From positions 45,494,484 through 45,558,483 of the forward strand of contig CM026426.1 in assembly GCA_014871385.1 (NCBI GenBank): a DNA stretch of 64,000 nucleotides, read 5' to 3'. Positions 34,363 through 46,737 of the stretch are shown in pieces. The notes below the pieces were generated by a model. The model did no database searches. It was not told the DNA's origin and was given only the letters and a program-made list of their open reading frames with translations. The translations under genes were made by a program, and so were the position numbers. Position 1 is the stretch's first letter. Each line of letters opens with the position of its first letter. Source of the DNA: Ceratodon purpureus. Taxonomy: Eukaryota > Streptophyta > Bryopsida > Pseudoditrichales > Ditrichaceae.

Positions 34363-36564
34363 TCATGTTGGAGTAGTAGGAAATTTTGCTTCTGCTGCGG
34401 CTGCACATGCAATGTTCACAATGTCTCTTAACTCGGCGGGATCCACGGTTCCAGGAGGAGTTCCAACGATCAGCTCAAGTTTTGCATCTACGAGTGGGCT
34501 GCAGCGGGATGATGCCGTGTCGTGGCCTGCATCGTCGACTTTGGAAACTAACTTCTTCGGGGTATCACTTGCAGCAGCCTCTCTTGGCTTTCCGCACGTC
34601 GTTGCTGTTGTGGCGCCGCTTCGTACTTCGACGACCTTGTTCTTGTGAACAGTTACTTCTTCACAAGAGGGTGCTTTAGTGGTGACACGAGGTGCATCGA
34701 CACGTGGTGGAAAAGCAGGCTCTACAGACATGTGCTCAAGCACTTCGTCATCGGGCCCATTTTCGAGCAGTGCTGGAAGACAAGCTCGCTTGGGGGAGGA
34801 GATCAGTGGTGACGGTTCATCAGTGGTCTTCCGCTTTGTGAATTGTATCTTTGCTTCAGAGCGACTCAGCGGAGGTGCCCAACCTTCTCTCTTCACCGCT
34901 GCTGCAGCGGTGCGTGCGGTAGCAAAGTCAGACTTGAAGCCCCATTGTCCCATCCAGCCAGCACATGGCTTGGCATTGCAGCCAGGACAGCGTGGTGAAG
35001 CATTGAGGGCGACCAGGAACAAACATATTGGGTGGAGAAGACATCCGCAAGGGAGGTTTGCTAAAGCCATGTCAGCCCAGTAGCGTCCGCACCCCACACA
35101 GGGGAGGTGCGTCTTCAGCGGCACCACTTCTCCAAGGTTCACAGGAAATGTTGTATAAAAATGATGTGGGCGTATACAACTCTCTTGAACTATGAGAACA
35201 TCAATTTTTGCTTCAAGTATCTTAATGGACTCCTGAAGCTGCAGCAGCTGAGAACGTAAATTGGCGGCAGCTTCGGTCCAGTGCTTAATCTCAGGGTTTA
35301 GGGTCGCCAGGTTGGTAGACACGGCAACTGCATCCTCCATGAGTGATCTCAGGCGCGCATCAATCACCTTCTTCGCGGCGTCATCCATCGAAGTCATTGC
35401 TTGCTTGGAATGTTGGATACCAGCAAACTCGTCCCACTTGGTCTGCTCCAACCGCTGCAACTCCTGTCGCCTAGATTCCCGCATTGCAAGCGCTATTTCA
35501 ACGCGCTCCAGTTCATCCTTCATCTTGATGAGTAATCCTTCTTTGAAATCCCGTTGCTTCAGCAGAGATGCGGATCCCTCTACGGTGGCGAGCTTCTGGC
35601 GTCCAGTGTCTGAAGTAACCTCAAGGGGTTTCTTCTTACTGCTTGCCGAGGCTGTTGCAGGAGTGGGCGGAAGCAGGTTCGGAGTTGGAGCAGGACCCTT
35701 GACCACCACACTTCGACGGCTCACAGGTGACTTCCGGATCGGCACTTCGACTTCAGGCTCTGGAGCACGTAGTTGTCGCACAATACCTCCTGGACGCGGC
35801 ACACCTCCCTCAGAGATGGTTTTTGCTGCCGCATTCTTCTCGCGTACCACCTTATCGACTACTGCTCTGAACACTTTCAGCATCGCCTAGATCTGCTCAC
35901 GCAAGCACGGCGGTGTGAGCTTCGCTGGATTCAGCACTGGACTTTTGAGGCGGCTCTGCGTACACAGAAGCAACAGTTAGTCTATGATGATATGATCCAA
36001 ATCAACGAGGAGAAGACATACATCAAAATTAAGGAGACTTACTTTCGCTATCTCAGCAGCACCTTCGGCCCAGTTGATTTTCCAACGTTTGGCATCAAGC
36101 ATTAAGCCCCTGACAAATGCCGTGCCAAATTCGCCATTGTGTGGAGCTGTCCCCCCATAAACGCGCTGGTACATCCTAAGTGCCCTCGCTGCAACATCCT
36201 CTGTCATATGCCGCAATGGATGGCGATTTTCATTCTTGTTGAGCGGATAGGTGCCCACAATTGCTTCAAGTGGCAGGTTGTGCTCTTCCTTGAGTCGCTT
36301 GAATGGGACGCCGCTACCACATAGTCCTCCCACGTCAACAAAAAAATCAGAGCTATAGCATGCGGCGTCTCCAAGCAGAAATGGAGCCACGCTTGTGAGG
36401 TGCTTCCCCATATTCTCACCCCCTCCTCTCAAGTCGAATGCCTCAGCCCAAATCGAAGGATTGATGAAATCAGAACTCAAAGGTGCTTCAAAGGAGCTAG
36501 TCTCACTAGAACTCGCCTGAGCTGCTGGCACAACCACTCGTTGTGGCTTCTTGCTTTTCCCCAT
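34363..36564 (-). CDS. P1: unknown protein with coiled coil and variant RING finger
   Basis: Exon 1 is 36564-36043 (174 codons, ATG MGKSKKPQRVVV). A gtaagt donor and an 87-base intron (36042-35956) follow, then exon 2 from 35955 to the TGA at 34363, in phase. The N-terminal block (GGLCGS...VYGG...INWAEG) is homologous to P2 and P3. Exon 2 has a Pro/Ser-rich linker, a coiled coil and then a cysteine cluster at about 34975-35105 with the pattern C-x2-C-x13-C-x-C-x2-H-x2-C-x11-C-x2-C. That is a RING-like order and would suggest zinc binding and perhaps E3 ligase activity (inference). The tail is basic and low-complexity with PKRACLP. One in-frame TAG (35889-35887) lies near the exon 2 start; a downstream acceptor ending at that TAG would also keep frame. 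Family not recognised. Confidence 0.6.
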
Positions 36565-38485
36565 CGAGCTAGGTTGCTACAGCAGAATTAAGGAGGAGTT
36601 TGGGAGAGAAGATGCGGGGTTGAATGAGAAAGTTGGTTGCAGGGCATAGAGAATGAGAGAACATCTTCCTGGAGGTGTGAGTCTAATATCCTGAAGTCCA
36701 TGTCCTTCTTAGTTAAACGTATCATCATTGCATGGACATGATTTGGAAAAAGTCAACTTACGTACTCGTGATGTGGTCTGTTAAATCAATGAAACGGGTG
36801 GATTATTTCTGAACCTCTCCCGCCCGTTTAGTATTCTGGGTACGCATCAAGGCTTATCATGATATTGTGGGATTAGAAACACTATTCCATGCGGATATAC
36901 AACAGTGTGTACACGTTAGTGGGGCTTAGAATCTGTACCGCAGATGTAACCTGAGACCTTGCTTGTTTGGCTTGGGCATTATTAAACTTTTCAGGATACA
37001 TCAGTCCATTCTGTGAATCTCTTTAGAATAAGCTCTCCGCTTCTAATATTTGATTAATGCTTAATATTAGAGAAGTCAACGCAAGTACTCATGACGAAGA
37101 GAATTTACTCAATGAACAGTAGTGGATAATTTTTAGTGTACATACTCTCTAGTGGTACTAGAAATGGAGATGAACTCGGGGGGTCAGTATATGGTGTCCT
37201 GAAATTGAGGTCACTAAATTGTTTTCTGAGCCTCTTTGCACGATGTATTTTAAATTAGATGTACAATAAGGGAAAAGCTTTTGAAGACGCTCGTACTCCT
37301 ATTTGAATAAAAGCTGCATGTAAAACTCAATTCAATTTTGTCAACTTTTATAATCCTATGTCATCTTCTTCAAGTTACTAGATTTTAGTTTTATTGAAAT
37401 TTCTTCTTCATTTCTAAAACCAACGAGAAGTCCAACGCATTTTTCTATTTTTCTTTTTTGTGTAACTTTTTCATTCTTCTTCTCCACGTCATTTTTTCTT
37501 TCGTTTTGTCCATGTTAATGTTTTTTCATCCTTCTTCCATTCTATCTTCCATTCATAGTCCTTTTTATAAAAAAATTGTGAAAATGTATTGTTGCTTGTT
37601 ATTTTTCATCTTTATTTTACCCGGTTTCATTTCCCCGTTATTCCCAACTTCATAGTCTTTGTTTTATGTTTTGATTGATATTTCGACTCCCAAGTTATTT
37701 TTTCCATTGTTCTTGGATGAAAGGACACCAGGGTGGATCCAAAAGTACGTTACACCCTCTAAATCCTGTAAAATTGCTTCTTCAATGGCCTTTCTTGGAC
37801 CCCTCTACATCCTACAGCACTCAATTTTTTGTGGATTTGGGTGAAAGGAGTAATGGAGTGTGCAATCACTTCACCAATTTTTGGAAAACATTAGAAACAT
37901 TCTGAAAATTGCACTTCTTGCTTTTCAGAAAAAGTACGTTACAGCAGTAAAAAATGTCACAAAGTAATCAATATTGATAAAAATTAAGTTGCAAAGTACA
38001 TAAAAAATTATATGGTTAAAAAGAGCACCTTCAACGGTAACACATGTTGTATCATTATTTCCCAAGCACTCATCCTTTCCTTACAATTCTTAGCGATCAA
38101 AGGGCAAAAATTTTGACATTATTTAGTTTAGTAAAAAATTAGAATTTTTAGGTGGATTTTTGAAGTATTGAACCATATTCTTCCAATGCTCCTTCTAAAC
38201 CTTGTTTATTTACAATTTAAGTTTTCTAGTACCTTAAATACCCATCAAAATTGGGCGTTGGCTTTTAGTGCTTTCTTGAGTACAATTACATGTCAAAAGC
38301 ACTCCACCCTAGTGTGCTTCCACCCTCTTTCTTTTGTTTTGGATTTGTTTTGTATGTTTCAATAGACCTGGATCTTCTTTTCCACAAGTTTGTCTTCATT
38401 CATTTTGAGCCAATCACAATCTGCACAGCTACCACGCCAGATATAAACAAGATTTGCCAATTTAATGAATACAATGTTGAATTGA
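36565..38485. other. Intergenic DNA upstream of P1, no gene seen
   Basis: AT-rich DNA. The first few hundred bases upstream of 36564 should contain the P1 promoter, but no clear TATA element could be singled out. The remaining frames are short and motif-free. Confidence 0.5.
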
Positions 38486-38745
38486 AGGGTTCGGTCGCAC
38501 TAGGTAGGGCCCCCAGTAGCACTAGTTGGGGGCCCCGGCCACACTAGTTGGGGGCCCCGGTCGCACTGGTTGGGGCCCCAGCTGCAACTAGTTGGGGGTC
38601 CCAGCTGCACTAGTTGGGGGGCCCAGCTGTATCTAGTTGGGGGTCCCAGCTGCACTAGTTGGGGGCCCCAGCTGTAACTAGTTGGGGGTCCCAGCTGCAC
38701 TAGTTGGGGGCCCGTGACTGCACTAGTTGGGGGCCCCAACAGCAA
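38486..38745. repeat. GC-rich minisatellite of about ten 26-base units
   Basis: Tandem units built on CACTAGTTGGGGGCCCC and CAGCTG segments, each about 26 bases, with minor variants (GGGGGTCCC, GGGGGGCCC, CTAACTAGTT). Each unit contains up to three perfect palindromes: ACTAGT, GGGGCCCC and CAGCTG. The array sits as an isolated GC-rich island in AT-rich DNA. The open frame running through it on the minus strand is a by-product of the repeat. Confidence 0.9.
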
Positions 38746-41700
38746 TCTTAGAACATACCTTTCCACTTTGTTTTAATACATAGTTTTTACTTTTTATGGA
38801 CAAATAACACGATAATTAGACTATCATTAAGATAAGTTTCATTGGTTGCACATGCTGTATATTAAGTGTTTAGTCTAGTTTGAAGGAAATTTTTCAAAAG
38901 ACTAATGAAAAACAAGCTTGAAATGAGACTTCCAAATATTATAATGTTACATTATGGAACACTATAAGTTTTGTTGCTTTGGATAATTCATATTGTTTTG
39001 AATGTATAATCACCGTAGCTTTGACTCGTACCTTACACTTGCAGGGTAACGCTGAATAATGCTCCCGTGCATTATGCATATGATACAAAAGTCAAGTAAA
39101 AGTAAAAGAATCTCTTACATACAAAGTAAAAATCACTATAAAAATTATAGTATCTGTAAAAGTAAATACAATTGTTAATTTTAAAATTATCGTATTTAAA
39201 TATTTTGATTGTTTGTAGTCCAGTCTCAAAATTCTCATGTTGAACCATGGATACATGAATTGACTTTAGTATATATAGTAAATATCTGGAGTCACTATGA
39301 TGTTTTAAAGGATGAGAGTAATGTTTTTGTCATAATATGTATGCTATAAATTCTATACTATATTATATTCTTATATCTTCATCTAAAAGCCCAATATTTC
39401 AAGATGATGAAGAAAATTCTATTATTTTATCAACTTGAATACTTTAAAGATTAAATTTTATTGAGAGTGAATATAAATGTTCAAAAGTATATAAATAAAA
39501 GTAAATACGAATCTAAAAAAAATAAAAAAAAATCACGTATGGTCTATAAATTAGTGTTCCTTTGTTTGACGTGGACTTCCACATTGACTTCCGTATGTCA
39601 TTGTATCATTTCTTGCTATCGGAACAAGCTTCTAACATCAAGCTTCTAACAAGTTCCAACATCAATTTCATCCTTGATATCGTAAGAGTCAATAACTATA
39701 TCTAAAAGAAGGAAAAGTAATGTATCTAGAATTTTGGATTATGAGAACAGTTTACTAGAATATCTATCTTCACAAACTTGTTAAAAAAATGATTTAACAA
39801 CGACAAAATTGTTAAAATGCATACTACTATATAGTATAGATTTACAACTGAACAAATAATATTGATAAGGTATGACAATATACATCAATGATGAAACTTG
39901 TATTTATATTGCAAAATTATCACAAAATTTTGGGACCATGAAACTCCAGAAATGCAAAACCTTAAGTTGTAAGCTTCATTTAATTCTTTTTCTACTTGTA
40001 TATCTTCATATACTCCTACACTTCAAGCCTATACTTTAGTTTCAACTTTATTTCTCCAAATTTAGTATTTATACGCGAACCTTGAGGTCCCACACATCTT
40101 GTTAATGTAATACTGACTCTTATATTTTTTAAATTTAGTACACACTTTTACATTTTTCTTTACCGTTTGAAGTTACTTTTATTTTTAAAAGTAAAGTAAA
40201 AGCTAGCTTAAGTAACTGTATTATATAAAGAAAGTATATATTCTTATTCATTATAATGTATATATAAATATTTATTGCCCTATGCTCTGATTACTTTATA
40301 TTTCAGTTGTCTATAATCATTTATTTTATAGCAAGGTGGCTGAGCTTGTAATTCGTGAGGCCAAGTTACTAATATTTATTTATTTGATTCATAATTCTTC
40401 TTCCAGAAGATGCGATGTTTTTTTTAGTATGCGTCTTCATGGAGATGCAACGTTATTTATTTATTTATTTACCTTGGTTTATTTACTTTTCTTGATTTCT
40501 GTATTTTTATGTCTAATGCTTCTTCTTGAAGATGCGTTGAAGAAGATTTACTCATCTCGATTTTATTCTTCATGCATTATGTTTCTTCCTAAAGATGCTC
40601 CATTATTTATTTAACCCTCTTAATAAATATATAATTGATTGTTCCATTTTTCAATGCGCTATTATGATATGGGCAGGTCATTTCACAATGTAGCTCAAGT
40701 ACTACTGTTTAAGCAACAATTTGATGACAAGAAGGATATAAATTATAATTGCTAACTTCGCAAGGTCCTCGTGCGCTTCAGAACCTGTTTCCTCAAGTTT
40801 CTCAAATGCTATTTCGCAAATTCACAAATAAAAGAGAGATATATAGTTTTTTCATCTTTTATTTTTTTGGGTTCTTTTTTTTTTTTTTTTTTTTAAACCC
40901 TTCTTCTTCCCCGTTTTCTTTCATCTTTCTTTTACTCTTTTATTAAAAAAACTACCCATGACCACTGCTGCCTACCCATGACCGTTCCACTGAGCCCAAG
41001 ACCGCCGGTTTTGGCCCCATGACCGCCGCATTGGGTCCCATGGCCATGGCCTTCAGTTCCATGGCCGCAAGTATTTTTTCACAATTTTGTTTACAATTTG
41101 CAACATTTCAATTGGCAACAATACATTTGGCAGCAGTACAAGTGACACCATTACAATGTTGTTTATTACTTCAAAGAGCAAATTTCACTTGAAAACACAT
41201 GTAGGGGTGGGAGTGTGGGCGGCAGTAGGCACCTAGCTGCAATGTAGGGGCTCACATTGATGATGAAGGTCACGGACCAACGCCGGGATTAGCGAGTTAC
41301 GACATTGTACACAAACTCCTGTCGTGGTTGATTTCAACATCAGTGCTCTTCCGACAACGTCCTATGAAAATTTATAACATACGGGTGCAACGATCCAAGC
41401 ATTTGGCAAGCTGCACCACCTTGTTATTAATCAATATTCGACGATAGGTTAACATTGTCTAAATCCACGTACTATTCTGATGTACATTGCCTGCCAATCA
41501 GATATATCCAAGCCCAGGATTATAGGTACAATGCACGGCATGATTTGGCGCTGCTCTACTGTGGACACTGAGATCAGTTACATGTGCAACGACTTTTCAT
41601 AGAAAACAAAATGCTCGCATAATGTCCTTACTAAACTGGAGTGACACAGTACTCATACACCACTTACTAGATATGGGGAAATGCTTTCCCTCGTGGGTTG

Positions 41701-41955
41701 GCTCACACAGATACAGAAATTCATCGATCTCCTTCTAACATTCCATGCACTTCGAAGATGCCCTCCTAGTCTGCTGTAGCACCTTCTAAAACCAGAGCCC
41801 TTCCATCGCTGCCATGCTCAAGTTCTGTGGACCTTCGTGAAACCATTGCCATCTGAATCTCTTCTCCTCTTTGGAGCTCGTCAGTGAGTACTTCACAAGT
41901 TCTTTAGTGATCTTTGCTACATCTTAGGTTTCTTGTGATCTTTGCTAGAGCGAGG
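38746..41955. other. AT-rich intergenic DNA with simple repeats, no gene seen
   Basis: Very AT-rich. It contains a TTTA run near 40451-40470, a 21-base T-run near 40875-40895 and a short degenerate CCCATGACCGC/CCATGGCC repeat at about 40965-41070. Two or three imperfect copies of a TTCTTC-AGATGC segment lie at about 40400-40610. No convincing exon. Confidence 0.5.
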
Positions 41956-43182
41956 ATGGATAAGCCAGTTGAAGAGGTGCATGCTGTTGTGCTTTATAAC
42001 AACTTGGACGATCGTGGTAATTACGTTCCCCTTCGGGTAGAAATAGGCAGTTGGGTGACATTGAGAGCGGCCGTGAGAGGTCCCTCGTCCCGAGACGCGA
42101 GGATTCATGGTCCAGACTCATTCGCTAGGGCATGGAAGGCTCAGATCCTTGGATTCCATTTCAAAGCAATGGCGAGGCCTGGTAGGGATGTGCTGAAGCT
42201 AGACGCCATCAAAGTTCGGCAGGCTTATCAACGCCGGCAGTTGCTCTTGGATCCAGCCACTGCTGCGAGGGAGCCCCGCGGAATGTAACTTGCTTTATCA
42301 GTCGTATTGGGACGACTGGGTTGATCCAACAGCGGTCATGGATGTCATCCTCGTGCTTCACTATGAAGTCGGAGAGGCAGCGGTGCGCAATGGCCGCAGT
42401 CATAAGACTTTGCTGGAGAATGGCACCTTCTTCCTGAAAGCAGTGTACGTTCCACAGTCTGGCTCTTCTTTGTATGGCAGCTTAGAGGAGTTGCCGTTGC
42501 CCGCCCTTGATGACCCCTACTGGCCCCTCCTTGACATGCACACGTCCGAGGCATTTAGATTGAAGTTGGCCACCGACATCTCTGAAGCAATGAAAGGTGG
42601 AACCGGGAGTAAATCAGCACACGTGAAATGGTTCATGCCTGTGCATGTCATGGTTGACTTGGTTGCTGTAGCAGAGAACCCGCGTCGCACAGCCACTATG
42701 TACGTCTTCAAATCGCCAACTGAAGCAATTCTGAGTAGTCTTATGGATGTCGGATGGGACGAGAAGTTTCAGCGGGCCAAGATGTATTGAAGTGTGTTGT
42801 CTCCAAGCCTAGCATGATCTTCCGCTATCATCTAGCACGTCAAGTTTTATACCTCAATTTCCAGTATGTGCGATACAGGAAAGAGGGCCTTCTATGGATA
42901 CCCATCGATCAGGTCGTGGTGCAGCACATGATTTGTGTCACAGTTGAGTTCCAAGGTAAAGAGTTACCTGGTATTGAAGTTAGTTCGCTTTGGCCGGTGT
43001 CGTACATCCGCGAAGAGATATCGATCTTGCTTCCGCGAGAAGCCATACCTGACTACTACGACCTTGTCGTGAAGCGCCCTGGTTTCCCCGATTTCAAGAT
43101 CAATGCTCGGTCGGAGCGAAGCACAAAGATTAGAGCGCTTGTAGCACAGAATTCAAGTAGATTCAAAATTGTCCAATCGTAA
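41956..43182 (+). pseudogene. Unknown gene in three overlapping frames (two frameshifts)
   Basis: Coding-like sequence runs from ATG 41956 (MDKPVEEVHAVVLYNN) through three successive reading frames: to about 42288, 42290-42790 and about 42754-43182. Each change happens with no splice signal and no gap in protein-like composition (QSYWDDWVDPTAVMDVI, then KPSMIFRYHLARQVLYL). The simplest reading is one ancestral gene of roughly 400 codons carrying two single-base-type frameshifts, near 42285 and 42770. Sequencing error or programmed frameshifting are alternatives. The product looks globular with no membrane segment or known motif. It sits in the middle of the 16 kb between the inverted arms, on the same strand as P2. 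Confidence 0.5.
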
Positions 43183-45055
43183 AGGAGCATTGCTATAGCA
43201 ATGCAGTAGGCAATTAGGTGCACTAAAGATTGACAATCAAATTTTGATGTAGCAGGTGCTTTTGTTGTGAAGCCCAATTTTTGAACAGTAACAGAATGTG
43301 CTACAACCCTTTAATGAGATGATATCCAAGTATCAACACAGGTTTTGGTGCTTCATTGCATGGCAATGATTGATGGGATCTAAATTAAGTAACTTTGCAT
43401 TTTGGAGCCTTTAATATGCACTGAAACAAGGAACACAGTAGAATCGAAAAACCAAATATCAGAAATTGAAAAACAAAGGTAATATAAAACATTAAAAATG
43501 TGGTCAAAGGAAACATAATCTAAAATCAAATTCAATTAAAGATTAAACCCAAGAGGAAAACACAATAAAAAAAGAGATGAAAAGAACAAAACACAAAGAG
43601 ATGAAAAAGCTCAAACTTCTAAACAGGGTTATTCAAAGTCAATATCAAAATCCAAAATTGACAATGAAGTTTTTTGGATATTTAAAGTTTTGAAGTGTTG
43701 GATCACTATATCGTTAAATGAGGTATAGGTTGTCTTTCAATTTAAATTTGCAAAATTGATTTTTTTGGGAACTAATTCAAAGAAATAGAAATACTTTGAA
43801 ATTGTTTGAAATATTGCTTTTAAAACCAATGTTAAATCCTTAATTTCTCTACTCTTGAAATCCCTATTCTCTGTTATTCTTCACTATGTTTTCACTATTC
43901 ACTATATTTCTGCAAAACTATTCTAATAAATAATAAATTTATCATTTCAAAACATGGCACCAAATATTCTGCCCATCTAGGCCCTGATGGCTCTACATCA
44001 GTGCCACATCCAATCCACTACTGTAGTAAGGACATGAGGAACAACTTCTCAATGTCTACCAATTTTAGTTTAAAGAAAATAATAATCCATTTTTGATGAT
44101 TTTTTAAGTCACTTTTTATGATTTTGCACCTCTTTTTTTGCAAAGAATTAAGGTTTGGCGTTTTTCAAGGTTATATTTTGAATGTATGTAGGGAACATCC
44201 AAGGTTATATTTGAATGTATGTAGGTTATATTTTGTATGTATGCACATCTTTCTTTTGCAAGTGTCTACAAAAAATTCAATATATACTTTGAAGGAATTT
44301 AATATGGACTAAACAAAGCCCAATTGTTATAACAATAGATATGTTTTGATTCTTTATTATAACCCGAATTTTTGTTTCCCTCCATATCGTAACTAAGTTT
44401 ACACTTGAGCATGACGATATAATTACTTTATTAAGATCTGATTAAAATATAAAGATACTTATTTCACAAAATTTGGTCATACTAACACCTCATGTTGAGG
44501 TCTTCCTAGATCAGCTCATTTTTATTTTTTAATGAGGTATTTTTTAATATGAAGGATGTGTAAATGAATGTTTCCTATATTTAAATAAAAAAATTCATCA
44601 CCAATTGTTTGAAATAAAAAATTATGTAAAACCACAAAATTTGATCTTGAAAATTCTATTGCTTGCATAATTTATTTTTTAAAAATCCCCTCATCTTTCT
44701 TTCCCTTCATCGTTCTATGTTTCTAGACCTTCAATTGGATGTGTAATTTGAATTCGATCCAAGCTTAGTTGTTTAAGCCTGGTGTCCACTTTGTTTTAGC
44801 TTGAAGCCTGATTTACCTTGGAATCATTGTAAGTTGATGACTCAGTTTTCAAATATGAAATGCTAATTAGTTATGCAAATGCGACTCGATATATTTTAAG
44901 ATATTGGTGGATGGATGAAATACAACATGAATGCAAAAAAGTTTCAATGAGGCAAGGGAAGCTCAATAACAATGTCTATATCTATTGAAATTTGAAAGAA
45001 ACATGAACTTGTCCCAATGATTCTTTGTAGATGGTTGAAAATGGAGTTCTGCGCC
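43183..45055. other. AT-rich intergenic DNA, no gene seen
   Basis: No coding-like frame. A local tandem repeat at about 44166-44245 has three copies of a GGTTATATTTTGAATGTATG-type unit. Around 44900-45050 lies a very diverged relative of the ~190-base subrepeat of the arms, directly before SINE copy D. Confidence 0.5.
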
Positions 45056-45542
45056 TTGAAAAAAGATTACCACTAAATGGGCTAGAAACTGGGCAAAAAT
45101 GATTAATTGTGAATGAAGAAGTAACAAAGTAGCAGGATTTAATTCACAAGTATAATGAATTTAGAAATCTGTAGCAGATTGAATGGTATCTGAAGATAAT
45201 AAACTGCTAAAACATACTTGTGTTCTTTGAAAAAGAAAGACATTAGACTTTGGAATATAAAGATACGTCTGGAAAGAACCTTGGATACTCAATTGCTTAT
45301 ATTGGTTTTAGAATTATACAAGACTCTGCTAATGGTTGAACAAAATTCTAAGTATTGAAAAAACGGTGATAGTAAAGAAGTTCCTACAAGACAATTTACA
45401 TCAAAATCTTCATATCCGGTAAAAGAACACTTGAGTGAAAATAATTTATAAAAGAAAAAAATAAATTTAAAGAAAGCACTCAATCTGTGCGGGCGTGTAA
45501 GCGTGGTGGGATGGGTGTTGGAGGGTGGATTCGAACCCGGCA
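45056..45542 (-). repeat. tRNA-like SINE-type repeat, copy D (truncated)
   Basis: Closely matches copy B from its TTGAAAAAAGATTACC start through the body to the middle of the B-box region (GGTGGATTCGAACCCGGCA), then stops abruptly at about 45542. It has the same orientation as copy B and is preceded by the same GAGTTCTGCGCC-type flank, so it may derive from an arm sequence rather than an independent insertion. Confidence 0.6.
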
Positions 45543-45589
45543 ATTCATTGTAGTTCATTGTTGACTAATTCCTTGTTTAATTTGAAATT

Positions 45590-45965
45590 TAATATTCCTT
45601 TTTTTTTGTTCCATTTTTTAATATTCCCTTCTTCTACTTCCACCCCCCTTCATCTTTCTTTATTTCCTTCTTTTCTCTTTACCCACTTCATCTTTCTTTA
45701 TCCTCTTCATCATCCCTTATATTATTTTTAATTTATTCATTCCCCTCATATTTCTTTAATGCTTTTCATCATTCTTTATTTATTTTTTAATTTTATTCCC
45801 TTCATCTTTCTTTGAGCCATGTCATCATTCTTATTTGTTTGTTTGTTTGTTTTTTTTTTTTTTTTTGAATTCCCTTCATCTTTCTTCAATACCTTCGTCG
45901 TGCCTTTTTTTTATTAATTTTGTTTTAATCCCCTCACCTTTCATTATTCCTTTTATGCATGTTAG
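45590..45965 (+). repeat. Polypyrimidine tract with repeated TTCATCTTTCTTT units
   Basis: About 370 bases of almost pure C/T-rich sequence made of degenerate copies of CCCTTCATCTTTCTTT with T-rich spacers, including a TTTG microsatellite and an 18-base T-run near 45833-45866. It follows the truncated end of SINE copy D by about 50 bases. Strand asymmetry is striking; no gene is present. Confidence 0.75.
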
Positions 45966-46737
45966 TGATGCTTATGCAAGAGCTCGCTTAAAGCATGGTT
46001 TATTTGGAATCTGATGTGCTTAATTTGGTGCCCACTGTTTTCTTTGGAATGGTGTAAGTTGATTATTAAAGTAAACCAATCTTCCGTGGATGGATGAAGA
46101 ACAATATGGATGAAAAATGTAGTTTCAGTGATTAATCAATAAGGAAGCTCCGCCAAGAAAACATGGTTTGATTTTCTGTTACGAATGGTTACAACTGTTT
46201 GCAGGGATGAAGTTTCCACGTAACACTGTCGACTCCCTTTCATTTAGCGCCGGTTATCCTCTTTGTATTTCCTCACATTCGACGAATGAAGGTGGACGAA
46301 TGGTCAGCAGCCTTTTTTCCAAGTTATGGGACGTTACACGTACTCAGATTAGACAACATGGAACCAACATCTTCATTGAGCTGACCCAAGAGTTCCATCG
46401 TAGCATTTAATGGGATGCTTAAGCAATTGCATGTACTCCCCATCAATCCATTTTAGAACGGCTGCTTCTCCAAGGAATCGCTTTCTCATTAAATTTTACA
46501 CAATGATGGGAGACAAAGGACGCTAGATTTTTGAAGACGAGAAGCCAATGCAGTGGCAGAGTGTTCCCATGCGCCCGACAATCGTCACCTCCGCCACGCA
46601 AAATTGTGGATCTCCTACAGCATGCACCTCGCTCCCGCCCACTGCAAAGGTTGACTCTAATTCCATTTTCAATTTGCTGTACTAAGCTCTTGATTTTTTA
46701 TTAACCTCCTTCTTCTTGCGAAATCACAGTGGCTAAC

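Noticed and set aside
38486-38745. CRISPR-like array of repeats
   Set aside because: Units are contiguous with no unique spacers and the DNA is eukaryotic; it is a minisatellite.
38500-38766. Pro/Gly/Trp-rich open frame on the minus strand
   Set aside because: It is produced by the 26-base minisatellite and has no start context or flanking coding sequence.
46168-46410. 80-residue frame upstream of P2
   Set aside because: It has no motif, no homology to P1 or P3 and no splice signal linking it convincingly to P2; it could be 5' leader.
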